Shown here: one piece after another, positions 35,151 to 43,280 of the stretch
Position numbering within the stretch: the stretch's first letter is position 1
Layout of the letters: each line of letters opens with the position of its first letter
From: Terribium retamae
GTDB lineage: Bacteria; Pseudomonadota; Alphaproteobacteria; Rhizobiales; Rhizobiaceae
Reading direction: 5' to 3'
Assembly: GCF_022347545.1 (NCBI RefSeq)
Contig: NZ_JAKREW010000001.1
Location: forward strand, 62,001-126,000
Length of the DNA stretch: 64,000 nt
Translations under genes and position numbers: made by a program
Notes under the pieces: model-generated
What the model was told of the DNA's origin: nothing
Seen by the model: only the letters and a program-made list of their open reading frames with translations
The model's database searches: none

Positions 35151-36953
35151 CTAATGCGCCGCGACCAGATGGCCACCGCCGGCATCCAGCAGCTGCAGTT
35201 TCGCCGGTGGGTCGCCAATCCGGCGAATCGGACTTGCGATCTCGCTGTCCAGTCTGGCGAAGCGCGCTCTTCGACGAGCGGGATCCGGCACCGGCACCGC
35301 CTCGATCAGCCGCTTCGTATAGGGATGTCGGGGATTGTCGAAGATCTGGTCACGCGTCCCCATCTCCACGATCTGGCCGAGATACATGACCGCCACCTTG
35401 TCGGAAATATTCTCGACCACAGCCATGTCGTGGGAAATGAAAAGATAGGCGACACCGAACTCGTTCTGCAGTTCCCGGAGCAGCTTCAGCACCCGGGCCT
35501 GGACTGAAACGTCGAGTGCCGAGACACTTTCGTCGGCGATGATCAGCTTTGGCCTGAGCGCCAGTGCGCGTGCGATGCAGATGCGCTGGCGCTGTCCGCC
35601 TGAGAACTCATGCGGATAACGCTCCATCTGGTCGGCGGTGAGGCCCACGCGCTCGAAAAGTGCTGCGACGCGGTCTACTCGTTCTTTTGGCGTGCCGATG
35701 CCATGGATGAGCAACGGCTCCGCCACCAGATCGCCGACGCGCATGCGCGGATCGAGAGAGGCGTAGGGGTCCTGGAAGATCATCTGGACGTCGCGGCGAA
35801 CCGCCTTGCGTTCATCGCGGCTTAGCCCCGCAAGATTGCGTCCACCGACAGCAATGTCGCCGCTATAGGGCAGAAGTCCGGCCAATGCCTTGGCGGTGGT
35901 GGATTTGCCGCAGCCGGATTCGCCCACCAGAGACAGCGTCTCGTTCGGTGCGATCGAAAAATTCACCCCTTCCACGGCGTGGACGCGACGGGTGACGCGA
36001 CCGAAGAAACCCCCATGCAGGTCAAAACGCACATGGAGGTCATGTACTTCCGCAACAGCGACTGGCTTGACTTGCTCGTCCGGTTGGGCCGGCATTGCAG
36101 CCCGTCCGGCGCCCATCCTGGGGACGGCGGCGAGCAATTCGCGCGTGTAGTCGACCTGGGGACGCTCGAAAATGTCGGAGATGGTTCCTTCTTCGACCAT
36201 GCGGCCGTTGCGCATGATGATGACCCGATCTGCCATTTCGGCAACGACGCCCATGTCGTGTGTGATCAGGATGACGGCAGTGCCTTGCTCACGCTGCAGG
36301 TCACGCAGCAACTCCAGCACTTCGCCCTGTACCGTAACATCGAGCGCCGTGGTCGGTTCGTCGGCGATCAACACATCCGGCTTCAAGGCCAGCGCCATGG
36401 CTATCATGACACGCTGGCGCATGCCGCCGGAAAGCTCGTGCGGGAATTGCTTCAGCCGGCTCTCGGCTTCCGGAATTCGAACGGCCTTCAGCGCTTCGAT
36501 AGCGCGCGCTCGCGCTGGACTGCCGCTCAGACTTGTGTGGGCTTCGATCGCCTCGATAAGCTGGCGTCCGATCGACAGCACAGGGTTGAGCGATGTCATC
36601 GGTTCCTGGAAGATCATCGCGACGCGGTTGCCACGGATGGTCTGCATGCGTTTTTCGCTCAAAGTCGTGAGATCGAGATCGCCGAGCAGAATTGAGCCAG
36701 CCGAAACACGCGCCTGTGGCTGGGGCAGCAGGCCCATCACGGCCAGCGAACTCATCGACTTGCCCGAGCCGGATTCACCGGCGATGCACAGCGTTTCGCC
36801 GCGCGTGAGCACGAAGGAGAGGTCGGACACAACCGCACGCTCGCCTTCATCTCCGCGCACCGAAACGGTGAGGCCGGAGACCGAAAGCACCGGATTGTCC
36901 ATAACAGGCGCGGCGGTCGCCGCGCCTGAACTTGTATCGGCTGCTGCAGTCAT
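35151..36953 (-). CDS. Fused double ATP-binding protein of a dipeptide/amide ABC importer
   Basis: A 600-residue protein with two complete ATPase domains (about 20-275 and 300-575), equivalent to a DppD-DppF fusion. Walker A motifs are GESGSGKSM and GESGCGKST; signatures are [15 protein letters not shown] and FSGGQRQRICIARAL; Walker B motifs are VLIADEPTTALD and LIIADESVSALD. It lacks the Cys-rich DppD/F tail. The ATG at 36953 overlaps the amidase stop by four bases; MRIR before it is not needed. Last gene of the amide operon. Confidence 0.9.
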   Translation of the reverse strand: MTAAADTSSGAATAAPVMDNPVLSVSGLTVSVRGDEGERAVVSDLSFVLTRGETLCIAGESGSGKSMSSLAVMGLLPQPQARVSAGSILLGDLDLTTLSEKRMQTIRGNRVAMIFQEPMTSLNPVLSIGRQLIEAIEAHTSLSGSPARARAIEALKAVRIPEAESRLKQFPHELSGGMRQRVMIAMALALKPDVLIADEPTTALDVTVQGEVLELLRDLQREQGTAVILITHDMGVVAEMADRVIIMRNGRMVEEGTISDIFERPQVDYTRELLAAVPRMGAGRAAMPAQPDEQVKPVAVAEVHDLHVRFDLHGGFFGRVTRRVHAVEGVNFSIAPNETLSLVGESGCGKSTTAKALAGLLPYSGDIAVGGRNLAGLSRDERKAVRRDVQMIFQDPYASLDPRMRVGDLVAEPLLIHGIGTPKERVDRVAALFERVGLTADQMERYPHEFSGGQRQRICIARALALRPKLIIADESVSALDVSVQARVLKLLRELQNEFGVAYLFISHDMAVVENISDKVAVMYLGQIVEMGTRDQIFDNPRHPYTKRLIEAVPVPDPARRRARFARLDSEIASPIRRIGDPPAKLQLLDAGGGHLVAAH

Positions 36954-37894
36954 TCGAATACGCAACGCGGGAAGTAGAACGACACCACCCAGTTCGGCAT
37001 GTCGACGATCTCGCTGATGCGCAGATCACCGCAGACCGAAACCAGCATGTAGGCGTCGACTGGATCCATCTGATAGCGGGCAGCGAGCAGGTCGACCATC
37101 TGGGCGACAGCTTCCTTGGCGCCGGTCATCAGGTCAGGCCCGATGCCCGTCGTCACCTCGTAGCCCTTGGCGTCGAGATGGCGCGTGACCGGACCGGGCG
37201 TGGTGAAGCGCGGCGTCTTCAGCCGGGCGTCCTTGACCAGATCGAGCGTGAGCACGACATCCATCGGGCTCTCGATCGCGGTACCGCAGACTTCGCCGTC
37301 GCCCTGTGCGGCATGCGTGTCGCCTACGGAGAACAGCGCACCGGCCACTTCCACGGGAAGATAGAGCGTGGTGCCTGCGGCGAGGTCGCGAATGTCGAGA
37401 TTGCCGCCGACACGGCGTGGCGGCACCACCGAATGCAGTCCTTTTTCCGCCGGCGCATTGCCGATTGTGCCGGCGAAAGGTTTCAGCGGTACGCGGCCAT
37501 TCTTGCCGAATAGCGCGGGTTCCAGCGAGTTCGGATCATATTTCCAGATGGCCAGCGCCGGGTCCTTGAAGTCGTCGGCGAGTAGGCCGAAACCCGGAAT
37601 GTTGGCCGTCCAGCCGAAGCCGGACGGTTTGAATTGCTCGATGGTGATCTTCAGAGCGTCGCCGGGCTCGGCGCCCTCGACATAGATCGGCCCGGTGACC
37701 GGGTTGATCTTGCCGAAGTCGAGCTTGGCGATGTCCGTGACCGTGCTGTCGGGCTGCAACTGACCGCCGGACGAGTCCAGGCAGTTGAACTCGATGGTCG
37801 AGCCGGGTTTCACCCGCTCTGCCGGGGCGAAGGAATTGTCCCAGCCGAAGTGATGATGACGCCCGTGGATCGTGTAGTTGCAGTTATTGCACAT
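36950..37894 (-). CDS. Acetamidase/formamidase family protein
   Basis: A 314-residue FmdA/AmdA-family amidohydrolase, which releases ammonia from short aliphatic amides. Family features are IHGRHHHFGWDNSFAPAERVKPGSTIEFNCLDSSGGQL, the GDALKITIEQFKPSGFGWT strand, GDTHAAQGDGEVCGTAIE (metal/active-site region), and YMLVSVCGDLRISEIVD near the end. It lies between the binding protein (11-nt overlap) and the ATPase gene (ATGA overlap). Placing the hydrolase inside the transporter operon suggests that imported amides are used as nitrogen source. Confidence 0.9.
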   Translation of the reverse strand: MCNNCNYTIHGRHHHFGWDNSFAPAERVKPGSTIEFNCLDSSGGQLQPDSTVTDIAKLDFGKINPVTGPIYVEGAEPGDALKITIEQFKPSGFGWTANIPGFGLLADDFKDPALAIWKYDPNSLEPALFGKNGRVPLKPFAGTIGNAPAEKGLHSVVPPRRVGGNLDIRDLAAGTTLYLPVEVAGALFSVGDTHAAQGDGEVCGTAIESPMDVVLTLDLVKDARLKTPRFTTPGPVTRHLDAKGYEVTTGIGPDLMTGAKEAVAQMVDLLAARYQMDPVDAYMLVSVCGDLRISEIVDMPNWVVSFYFPRCVFE

Positions 37895-39527
37895 CGTTCA
37901 CATACACATAGTCGTAGTTGATCGGGATATGGACCGGGTCGACATAGAGCTTGTCGTCGCCTGCCATGCGCGGCGAGCGCATGGTGAAACGCTGCTCGTT
38001 GAAGACCGGAGCCCAAGGCGCGTCCTCCATGACCTTGGCGTAGATTTCGCCCCACAGCTTGTAGCGTTCGTCCGCCTTGGTCGGGTCGACGATCGAGTCC
38101 GCCGTTGCGGCTTTGGCGTCAAGGTCCTTGTTGCAATACCAGGCCCAGTTCCAGCCACCCTGAACTGCCCCGCCGCAGCCGAGGATCGGGCCGTAGAAGT
38201 TGGACGGATCCGGGAAGTCTGCGATCCAGGCCATGCCGCCGGACCAGATCATGGGCGCACCGGCCTTGTCGCCGCCCGCCGCGATCACGTTGGCCTGCGC
38301 CAGCGACTGGATCGAGGCCTTTATGCCGATGGCAGCCAGGTCCTGCTGGATCGCTTGGGCGATACGCGGGTTGGGGTCGGTATTCATCACAAAGAGCTGC
38401 GTCTCGAAACCATCAGCATGACCGGCTTCGCCGAGCAGTGCCTTTGCCTTCTCGACATCGTATTTGTAGCCGGCGAAGTTCTTGTCGTAACCGGGCATCG
38501 AAGGCGGCAATGGCTGGTTGGCCGGCACCGCGCGGTTGTTGATGATCTTGACGATGCGTTCCTTGTTGATGGCCATATTGACTGCCTGACGCACCTTCAC
38601 ATTGTCGAAAGGAGCCATGGTGGTGTTCATGGTGATGTAGCCGGTCTGGAGCTGGCCACCCTCGACCACGCGCGCCTTCTGTGCCGGATCGGCCATGACT
38701 TCCTGGAATTTGGCCGGCGGAATGCCGTCGCCCGGCACGTCGACTTCGCCCTTCTGCAGGCGCAGCAGCGCCACGATCGGCTCCTGACCGATCTCGAAGG
38801 TGATCTTGTCGAGATAGGGCAGGCCTTTGTGCCAGTAGTCGGCATTGCGCTCGAAGACGAGGCGTTGGCCGAGCGTCCATTCGCCGAGTTTGTAAGCGCC
38901 AGTGCCCACCGGGTGTTTGCCGAAGTCGGCACCATATTTCTCAACCTCTTCCTTCGGCACCACGTGACTGAAATTGATGGCCATCACGTGCAGGAAGGTG
39001 GCGTCGGGCCGTGACAGTTCGATCTTGACGGTTGTCGGATCGACCACGACCACACCGGAAAGGCTTTCCGCCTTGCCGCCCGCGACATCCTCATAACCCT
39101 TGATCGAGGCAAAGAATCCGGCGCCGGGGCTCTGCGTCTTCGGATTGGTGACCCGGTCGAGCGAATATTTGACGTCGTCTGCCGTCATTTCACGACCGTT
39201 GTGGAATTTCACGCCCTTGCGCAGCTTGAACGTGAACGCCGTGCCGTCCGGAGAAATCTCGTAGCTTTCAGCCAGTTCGGGCCGCAGGTTGGTCGTGCCA
39301 GGTTCATAGTCCATCAGGCCGTCGAACAGGCTCTTGATCATCGACCAGTTCTGCCAGTCGTAGCCGATTGCCGGGTCGAGCGTCGCAACGTCATCCTTGT
39401 AGGTGATGGTGATGGCGCCGCCCTGCTTGGCATTCGGATCGAGCTTCTCTTCAGCCGATGCCGGCATCAGGCCGAGCATCAGGGCCAGCGCCGAGGTCGC
39501 TACGGTTGAGGTCAGATATCTCTTCAC
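37884..39527 (-). CDS. ABC transporter substrate-binding protein (family 5, dipeptide/amide type)
   Basis: A 547-residue periplasmic protein. The signal peptide MKRYLTSTVATSALALMLGL (initiator GTG) ends near ASA-EEKL. Family-5 features are KDDVATLDPAIGYDWQNW, YEISPDGTAFTFKLRKGVKFHNGREMTADDVKYSLDRV, and GTGAYKLGEWTLGQRLVFERNADYW. The frame stays open to 40571, but the part before GTG 39527 is antisense-free coding of the permease in another frame. AAGGGA precedes the GTG. It likely binds amides or amide-containing peptides, given its operon. Confidence 0.88.
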   Translation of the reverse strand: MKRYLTSTVATSALALMLGLMPASAEEKLDPNAKQGGAITITYKDDVATLDPAIGYDWQNWSMIKSLFDGLMDYEPGTTNLRPELAESYEISPDGTAFTFKLRKGVKFHNGREMTADDVKYSLDRVTNPKTQSPGAGFFASIKGYEDVAGGKAESLSGVVVVDPTTVKIELSRPDATFLHVMAINFSHVVPKEEVEKYGADFGKHPVGTGAYKLGEWTLGQRLVFERNADYWHKGLPYLDKITFEIGQEPIVALLRLQKGEVDVPGDGIPPAKFQEVMADPAQKARVVEGGQLQTGYITMNTTMAPFDNVKVRQAVNMAINKERIVKIINNRAVPANQPLPPSMPGYDKNFAGYKYDVEKAKALLGEAGHADGFETQLFVMNTDPNPRIAQAIQQDLAAIGIKASIQSLAQANVIAAGGDKAGAPMIWSGGMAWIADFPDPSNFYGPILGCGGAVQGGWNWAWYCNKDLDAKAATADSIVDPTKADERYKLWGEIYAKVMEDAPWAPVFNEQRFTMRSPRMAGDDKLYVDPVHIPINYDYVYVNDVQ

Positions 39528-39562
39528 GTTCTGTTCCCTTCTCTTTGTTGTGGTTGCTGTTG

Positions 39563-40483
39563 TCAGCGCAGCTTGATGCGCGGATCGATGAATGGAGCGA
39601 CGATGTCGGCAAGCAGGTTGCCCAGCACGATGGCGCAAGCCGAAACCAGCGTCACACCCATGATGATTGGGATGTCGACGCGCTGGATAGCCTGCCAGGC
39701 AAGCTGTCCGATGCCAGGCCAGCCGAACACGCTTTCCACTACGACGATGCCGCTCATGAACAGGCCAATATCGATGCCGATCATGGCGACGACCGGCAGG
39801 ATGGCGTTGGGCAGCGCGTGGCGAAACAGGATGGCGCGGCGCGCCAGTCCTTTGGCGCGAGCGGTGCGGATGTAATCCTGGCGCAGGACGTCGATCATCG
39901 ACGAACGCATCATGCGCGAATACCAGCCGGCGCCGAGGATACCGAGCGTAAGCGAGGGCAGCACCGCATGCCGCCAGGTGCCGTACCCCCCGATCGGGAA
40001 CCAGCCGAGTTGGACAGCGAAGACATAAAGCAGCAGCAGGCCAACCACGAATTGTGGCGCCGAGACCCCGATGAAGGAGCCAACCATCAGGGTCTGGTCG
40101 GTAACGCTGCCGCGTTTGACGGCTGCAATCAATCCCATGGTCAGGCCGATCGCCAGTTCGCACAGGATTGCGCCCGCCATCAGGATGAGGCTTGCCGGCA
40201 GGCGCGAGACGATCAGTTCCGTGACTTCGGAGCGCTGGATATAGGAACGTCCGAGATCGCCCGACAGCAGATTGGTGAGATAGTTCCAGTACTGCACGAC
40301 AAAAGGCTGATCGAGGCCGAGCTGCTGGCGGATGCTTTCCACCGTCTGCGGCGTGGCGCTGCGGCCCGCGATCTGGCGAACCGGGTCTGCCGGCAGCAGA
40401 TAGAGCAGGGCGAAGGTGATGATCGAAACGCCGAGCAGGATGAGTGCGGCCTGGATCAGGCGCCGTGTGAGATAGGCGATCAT
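39563..40483 (-). CDS. ABC transporter permease (DppB type)
   Basis: A 306-residue permease opening with MIAYLTRRLIQAALILLGVS, the DppB/OppB-type first helix. It has LLPADPVRQIAG in the periplasmic loop, GSFIGVSAPQFVVGLLLLY, and the coupling loop DYIRTARAKGLARRAILFRHALPNAILPV. The start overlaps the upstream permease stop by four bases. The longer frame to 40726 is rejected because it overlaps that permease. Confidence 0.9.
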   Translation of the reverse strand: MIAYLTRRLIQAALILLGVSIITFALLYLLPADPVRQIAGRSATPQTVESIRQQLGLDQPFVVQYWNYLTNLLSGDLGRSYIQRSEVTELIVSRLPASLILMAGAILCELAIGLTMGLIAAVKRGSVTDQTLMVGSFIGVSAPQFVVGLLLLYVFAVQLGWFPIGGYGTWRHAVLPSLTLGILGAGWYSRMMRSSMIDVLRQDYIRTARAKGLARRAILFRHALPNAILPVVAMIGIDIGLFMSGIVVVESVFGWPGIGQLAWQAIQRVDIPIIMGVTLVSACAIVLGNLLADIVAPFIDPRIKLR

Positions 40484-41388
40484 GCGCGGCCCCTTTGCGT
40501 CGGGTCGAGAATGTCGCGCAGTGCATCGCCGACCAGATTGAAGGCAAGCGCCAGAGCCAGGATGGCCGCACCGGGGAAGAAGACCAGCCAGGGGGCTGCC
40601 TGAAAGTAGGTCTGGTTCTCGAAGATGATGTTGCCCCAGGAGGCCGTTGGCGGCTGCACCCCGATGCCCAGATAGGACAACGTAGCCTCCAGCAACACCG
40701 TGGTCGAGATACCCAGCGTACCCCACACGATGATGGTCGGCAGGAGATGCGGCAGGATATGGCGGAACAAGATGCGCGGCGTGCCGGCGCCGATGGTGCG
40801 TTCAGCGTCGATGAATTCGCGTTCGGCCAACGAGCTGGTTTCGGTAAAGACGATGCGCGCTGTCTGGACCCAGTTCACCAGCGCGATGACCATGGCAACG
40901 ATCCACAGGCTCGGTTGGAAGACGGCTGCCAGGCAGATGGCGAGCAGCAGCGCTGGAAAAGCCATCATGAGATCAGTGAAGCGCATCAATGCGCCGCCGA
41001 TCCAGCCGCGGAAATAACCGGCGGTCACTCCCACCAAGGTGCCTATCAAAAGGGCTGCTCCATTGGCGACGACGCCGATGATCAGCGAAGTGCGGGCACC
41101 ATAGAGGATGCGGGTCAGGAGATCGCGCCCGAGCAAGTCCGTGCCCAGCCAGAACGCGGCGTTGGGTGGCAGCGGCGCTCCCTCGAGCGTCAATCCGTCG
41201 AACAGCTGCTCGTTGGGATCGTAGGCCGTCAGCCACGGTGCGAAGACCGCCCCGAGGACCGTGATGGCGATGATGATCAAGCCAATAACGGCGAGGGGAC
41301 GCTTCAGCAGCAAGCCAAGCACGCCAGGCCGGCGTTTCACGGGCATACGCGATGCGGCCTGTGCGTCAGGCGCGATGGGATTGGTCAA
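40480..41388 (-). CDS. ABC transporter permease (DppC type)
   Basis: A 302-residue permease with a short polar start, LLKRPLAVIGLIIIAITVLGAVFAPWLTAYDPNEQ (OppC_N), LGTDLLGRDLLTRILYGARTSL, and the coupling loop EREFIDAERTIGAGTPRILFRHILPHLLPTII. A TTG start at 41388 has AAGGAGG about six bases upstream, inside the end of the AmiR-like gene, giving a 23-nt overlap. Confidence 0.88.
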   Translation of the reverse strand: MTNPIAPDAQAASRMPVKRRPGVLGLLLKRPLAVIGLIIIAITVLGAVFAPWLTAYDPNEQLFDGLTLEGAPLPPNAAFWLGTDLLGRDLLTRILYGARTSLIIGVVANGAALLIGTLVGVTAGYFRGWIGGALMRFTDLMMAFPALLLAICLAAVFQPSLWIVAMVIALVNWVQTARIVFTETSSLAEREFIDAERTIGAGTPRILFRHILPHLLPTIIVWGTLGISTTVLLEATLSYLGIGVQPPTASWGNIIFENQTYFQAAPWLVFFPGAAILALALAFNLVGDALRDILDPTQRGRA

Positions 41389-41971
41389 TGCCGCCCTCCT
41401 TTTCGGTCATGGCGACAACCCGCCGGGCAGCTTCTTCGAGGTGCACCTGCCAGCCCATCGCGAGGGAGCGCAGTTGCGCATAGGCGCGCTCGTCGTCGAT
41501 CCCCTGGCTGGACAGCGCAGCCACCGCGCGCACGATGGTCTGGCGTTCGGCCACACGCGCCTGCAGCATCGCAATCTCGTCGGCCAGACGACGGCGTGCC
41601 GCGAAACTCTGGCGGGCAATCAGCAATGCGGAATAGACGCCCGAATTGCCGACAGGTTTCAGGAGTTGCGCGTCAGCATTGTGCGACAGCGCCCATTCGA
41701 TGCGGCCTGGCGCTTCTGAGCCGATCAAGGCGATGATCGGTATCGGTGCTTCCCCTGGCGCCCAGGGAAATTGCTCGTCGAAGCCGAGATCGACATCGAA
41801 GAAGACGAAGTCTGCGCCGAGGGCTTCCGGCGGGAGTTCCGGCCAGCAGTCGATCGCGGAAAGACCAATGGCCGAGAGCTGGCGGATGATGGCGGTAAGG
41901 TTGGCATGTGGCCGATGCAGAACGAAAGCTTTCGCGCCGCCCAGGATCGGGATGCGGGTGGCGCGCTTCAT
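41366..41971 (-). CDS. AmiR-like ANTAR-domain antiterminator
   Basis: A 201-residue protein. Residues about 1-120 form a degenerate receiver-like domain lacking the usual phospho-acceptor surroundings (FVFFDVDLGFDE, IIALIGSE), about 120-145 a coiled coil, and about 140-190 the ANTAR RNA-binding domain (ARVAERQTIVRAVAALSSQGIDDERAYAQLRSLAMGWQVHLEEAARRVV). In Pseudomonas, AmiR binds nascent mRNA and prevents termination upstream of the amidase genes; AmiC holds it inactive without amide. Its start overlaps the AmiC-like stop by four bases. Confidence 0.88.
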   Translation of the reverse strand: MKRATRIPILGGAKAFVLHRPHANLTAIIRQLSAIGLSAIDCWPELPPEALGADFVFFDVDLGFDEQFPWAPGEAPIPIIALIGSEAPGRIEWALSHNADAQLLKPVGNSGVYSALLIARQSFAARRRLADEIAMLQARVAERQTIVRAVAALSSQGIDDERAYAQLRSLAMGWQVHLEEAARRVVAMTEKEGGIDQSHRA

Positions 41972-43101
41972 GACACCACCTTGAGCCTGCGGCGGCCGAA
42001 GACCTTGCTGCGATCGTAACGCGACAGATAAGGATCCGGGTCGACAGCTCTGGTAATACTGACTTTTTCGAAGCCGTTATCCACGATACGACCGATCTGC
42101 ACAGGTAGCGTTGCGTGCTGTGTCTGAGGGTCGATATTGATCGTCCCGAACGGTGTGTTGAAGCTGCTGCTCGCAAAGGCAGCGGACAACTCGCTCGGAC
42201 TGGCGTCGCCGCCGGCTGCCAAGATGCAGGCGAGAATTTTCACCGAAGCGTAGGCGGAGGCCTGGAAGGAAGAGGGCCGCGACCCGCCATTTTCCGGTTG
42301 GCCAACCAACCAGACTTCTTTGGCCGAAGCATCGTGGAAATAAGGGCCGGCGGAGAGGTGACCGTTACCGGCCGAACCGATGGCGGGCAACTCGCATTCG
42401 GTCAGGTTGCAGGAAATGATCGGGCAGTGCTCGGGTGTGAAATGATCGTCTTGACGCGACAGTTCTGCGTAGGCCTGGAAGAAGGCGTAGGATGAAGGGC
42501 CGATCAGATTGTTGAGAATGAAATTCGGCCGTATCGCGCGGATCTCATGGATCAGTCGCGCTACATCGGTTTCCCCTAGCGGCAGATAGCGTTCGCCAAG
42601 CACGCTTCCGCTGGCGTCTGCAATCAAATCGCGTGCAACACGGTTGGTTTCCCAACCCCAGATGTAGTTTGAACCCGTTAGGAAGCCGTTGGGTCCGTAA
42701 AGGGGGATGACGTGCCCGAGCAAAGGTACGAGATGCTGGTTGGGACAGGCATGCATATAGACCACATGCTCATTGGCCTCGAATCCCTCATAAGGGCAGG
42801 CATACCAAAGCGTGCCCCCGGCTTTCTCCAGCGCCGGAATGATTTCCTTGCGACTCCAGGACGTGACCCCGCCGATGATATGGCGAGCGCCTGAGTTGCG
42901 CAGGATGTCCTCAGCCAGCGTTGCGTAACGATCGGCGTTGCCTTCCGGGTCCCGTTCGACGGGAATGAATTCGATTGGCGAGAAAGGATCGGCGTTGACG
43001 GCGGCAACCGCTTGCATGGTGCCGCGATGGCAGGCTTCCGAGACGAGCCGATAATTCCCGGAACGGGAGTACAGAATGCCGATCTCGACGCGGCGTTTCA
43101 C
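41968..43101 (-). CDS. AmiC-like amide sensor (transporter substrate-binding fold)
   Basis: About 377 residues, no signal peptide, periplasmic-binding-protein fold of the AmiC/UrtA type: IGILYSRSGNYRLVSEACHRG, ERDPEGNADRYATLAEDIL, PYEGFEANEHVVYMHACPNQ, GSNYIWGWETNRVARDL, and AAGPYFHD-like SAGPYFHDASAK. The lack of a leader peptide fits a cytoplasmic sensor that sequesters the ANTAR protein. GTG 43101 is preferred over TTG 43107 because GGGGGA is eight bases before it. First gene of the operon, just after the leader terminator. Confidence 0.86.
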   Translation of the reverse strand: MKRRVEIGILYSRSGNYRLVSEACHRGTMQAVAAVNADPFSPIEFIPVERDPEGNADRYATLAEDILRNSGARHIIGGVTSWSRKEIIPALEKAGGTLWYACPYEGFEANEHVVYMHACPNQHLVPLLGHVIPLYGPNGFLTGSNYIWGWETNRVARDLIADASGSVLGERYLPLGETDVARLIHEIRAIRPNFILNNLIGPSSYAFFQAYAELSRQDDHFTPEHCPIISCNLTECELPAIGSAGNGHLSAGPYFHDASAKEVWLVGQPENGGSRPSSFQASAYASVKILACILAAGGDASPSELSAAFASSSFNTPFGTINIDPQTQHATLPVQIGRIVDNGFEKVSITRAVDPDPYLSRYDRSKVFGRRRLKVVS

Positions 43102-43115
43102 CAGCAATGTCCCCC

Positions 43116-43157
43116 AAAACGAAAATGCCCCGCAGCCATCGCCGTCGGGCGAGGCAT
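43116..43157 (-). terminator. Leader terminator of the amide operon (probable ANTAR target)
   Basis: On the minus strand ATGCCTCGC (43157-43149) pairs with GCGGGGCAT (43133-43125), nine pairs with one G-U, followed by TTTTCGTTTT. It ends about 15 bases before the AmiC-like start, so it would stop the operon unless prevented. Upstream in the same leader are a CCGGC/GCCGG hairpin with a seven-base loop and GGCA/TGCC with a short loop, which could make the alternative antiterminator fold. Confidence 0.65.
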
Positions 43158-43204
43158 ACGAGGCACACTTGCCGTCCGGCTGACGAGGCCGGTATTTTGT
43201 CCTT

Positions 43205-43232
43205 AAACTATCCGGTGCTGCCTTGCAGTCAA
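43205..43232 (-). promoter_or_regulatory. Sigma-70-type promoter of the amide operon
   Basis: Minus-strand TTGACT (43232-43227), a 16-base spacer, and TAGTTT (43210-43205). This gives a leader RNA of about 100 nt containing the terminator hairpin. Confidence 0.5.
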
Positions 43233-43280
43233 GAGCGAGGTTGCGGTTTTTCGCCTTATTGGAAGAACAGGCAGCGAGCG

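Noticed and set aside
39528..40571. An 895-codon open frame extending the amide binding protein upstream
   Set aside because: The part above 39527 overlaps the DppB-type permease, has Arg/His-rich unlikely protein, and the signal peptide and ribosome site fix the start at 39527.
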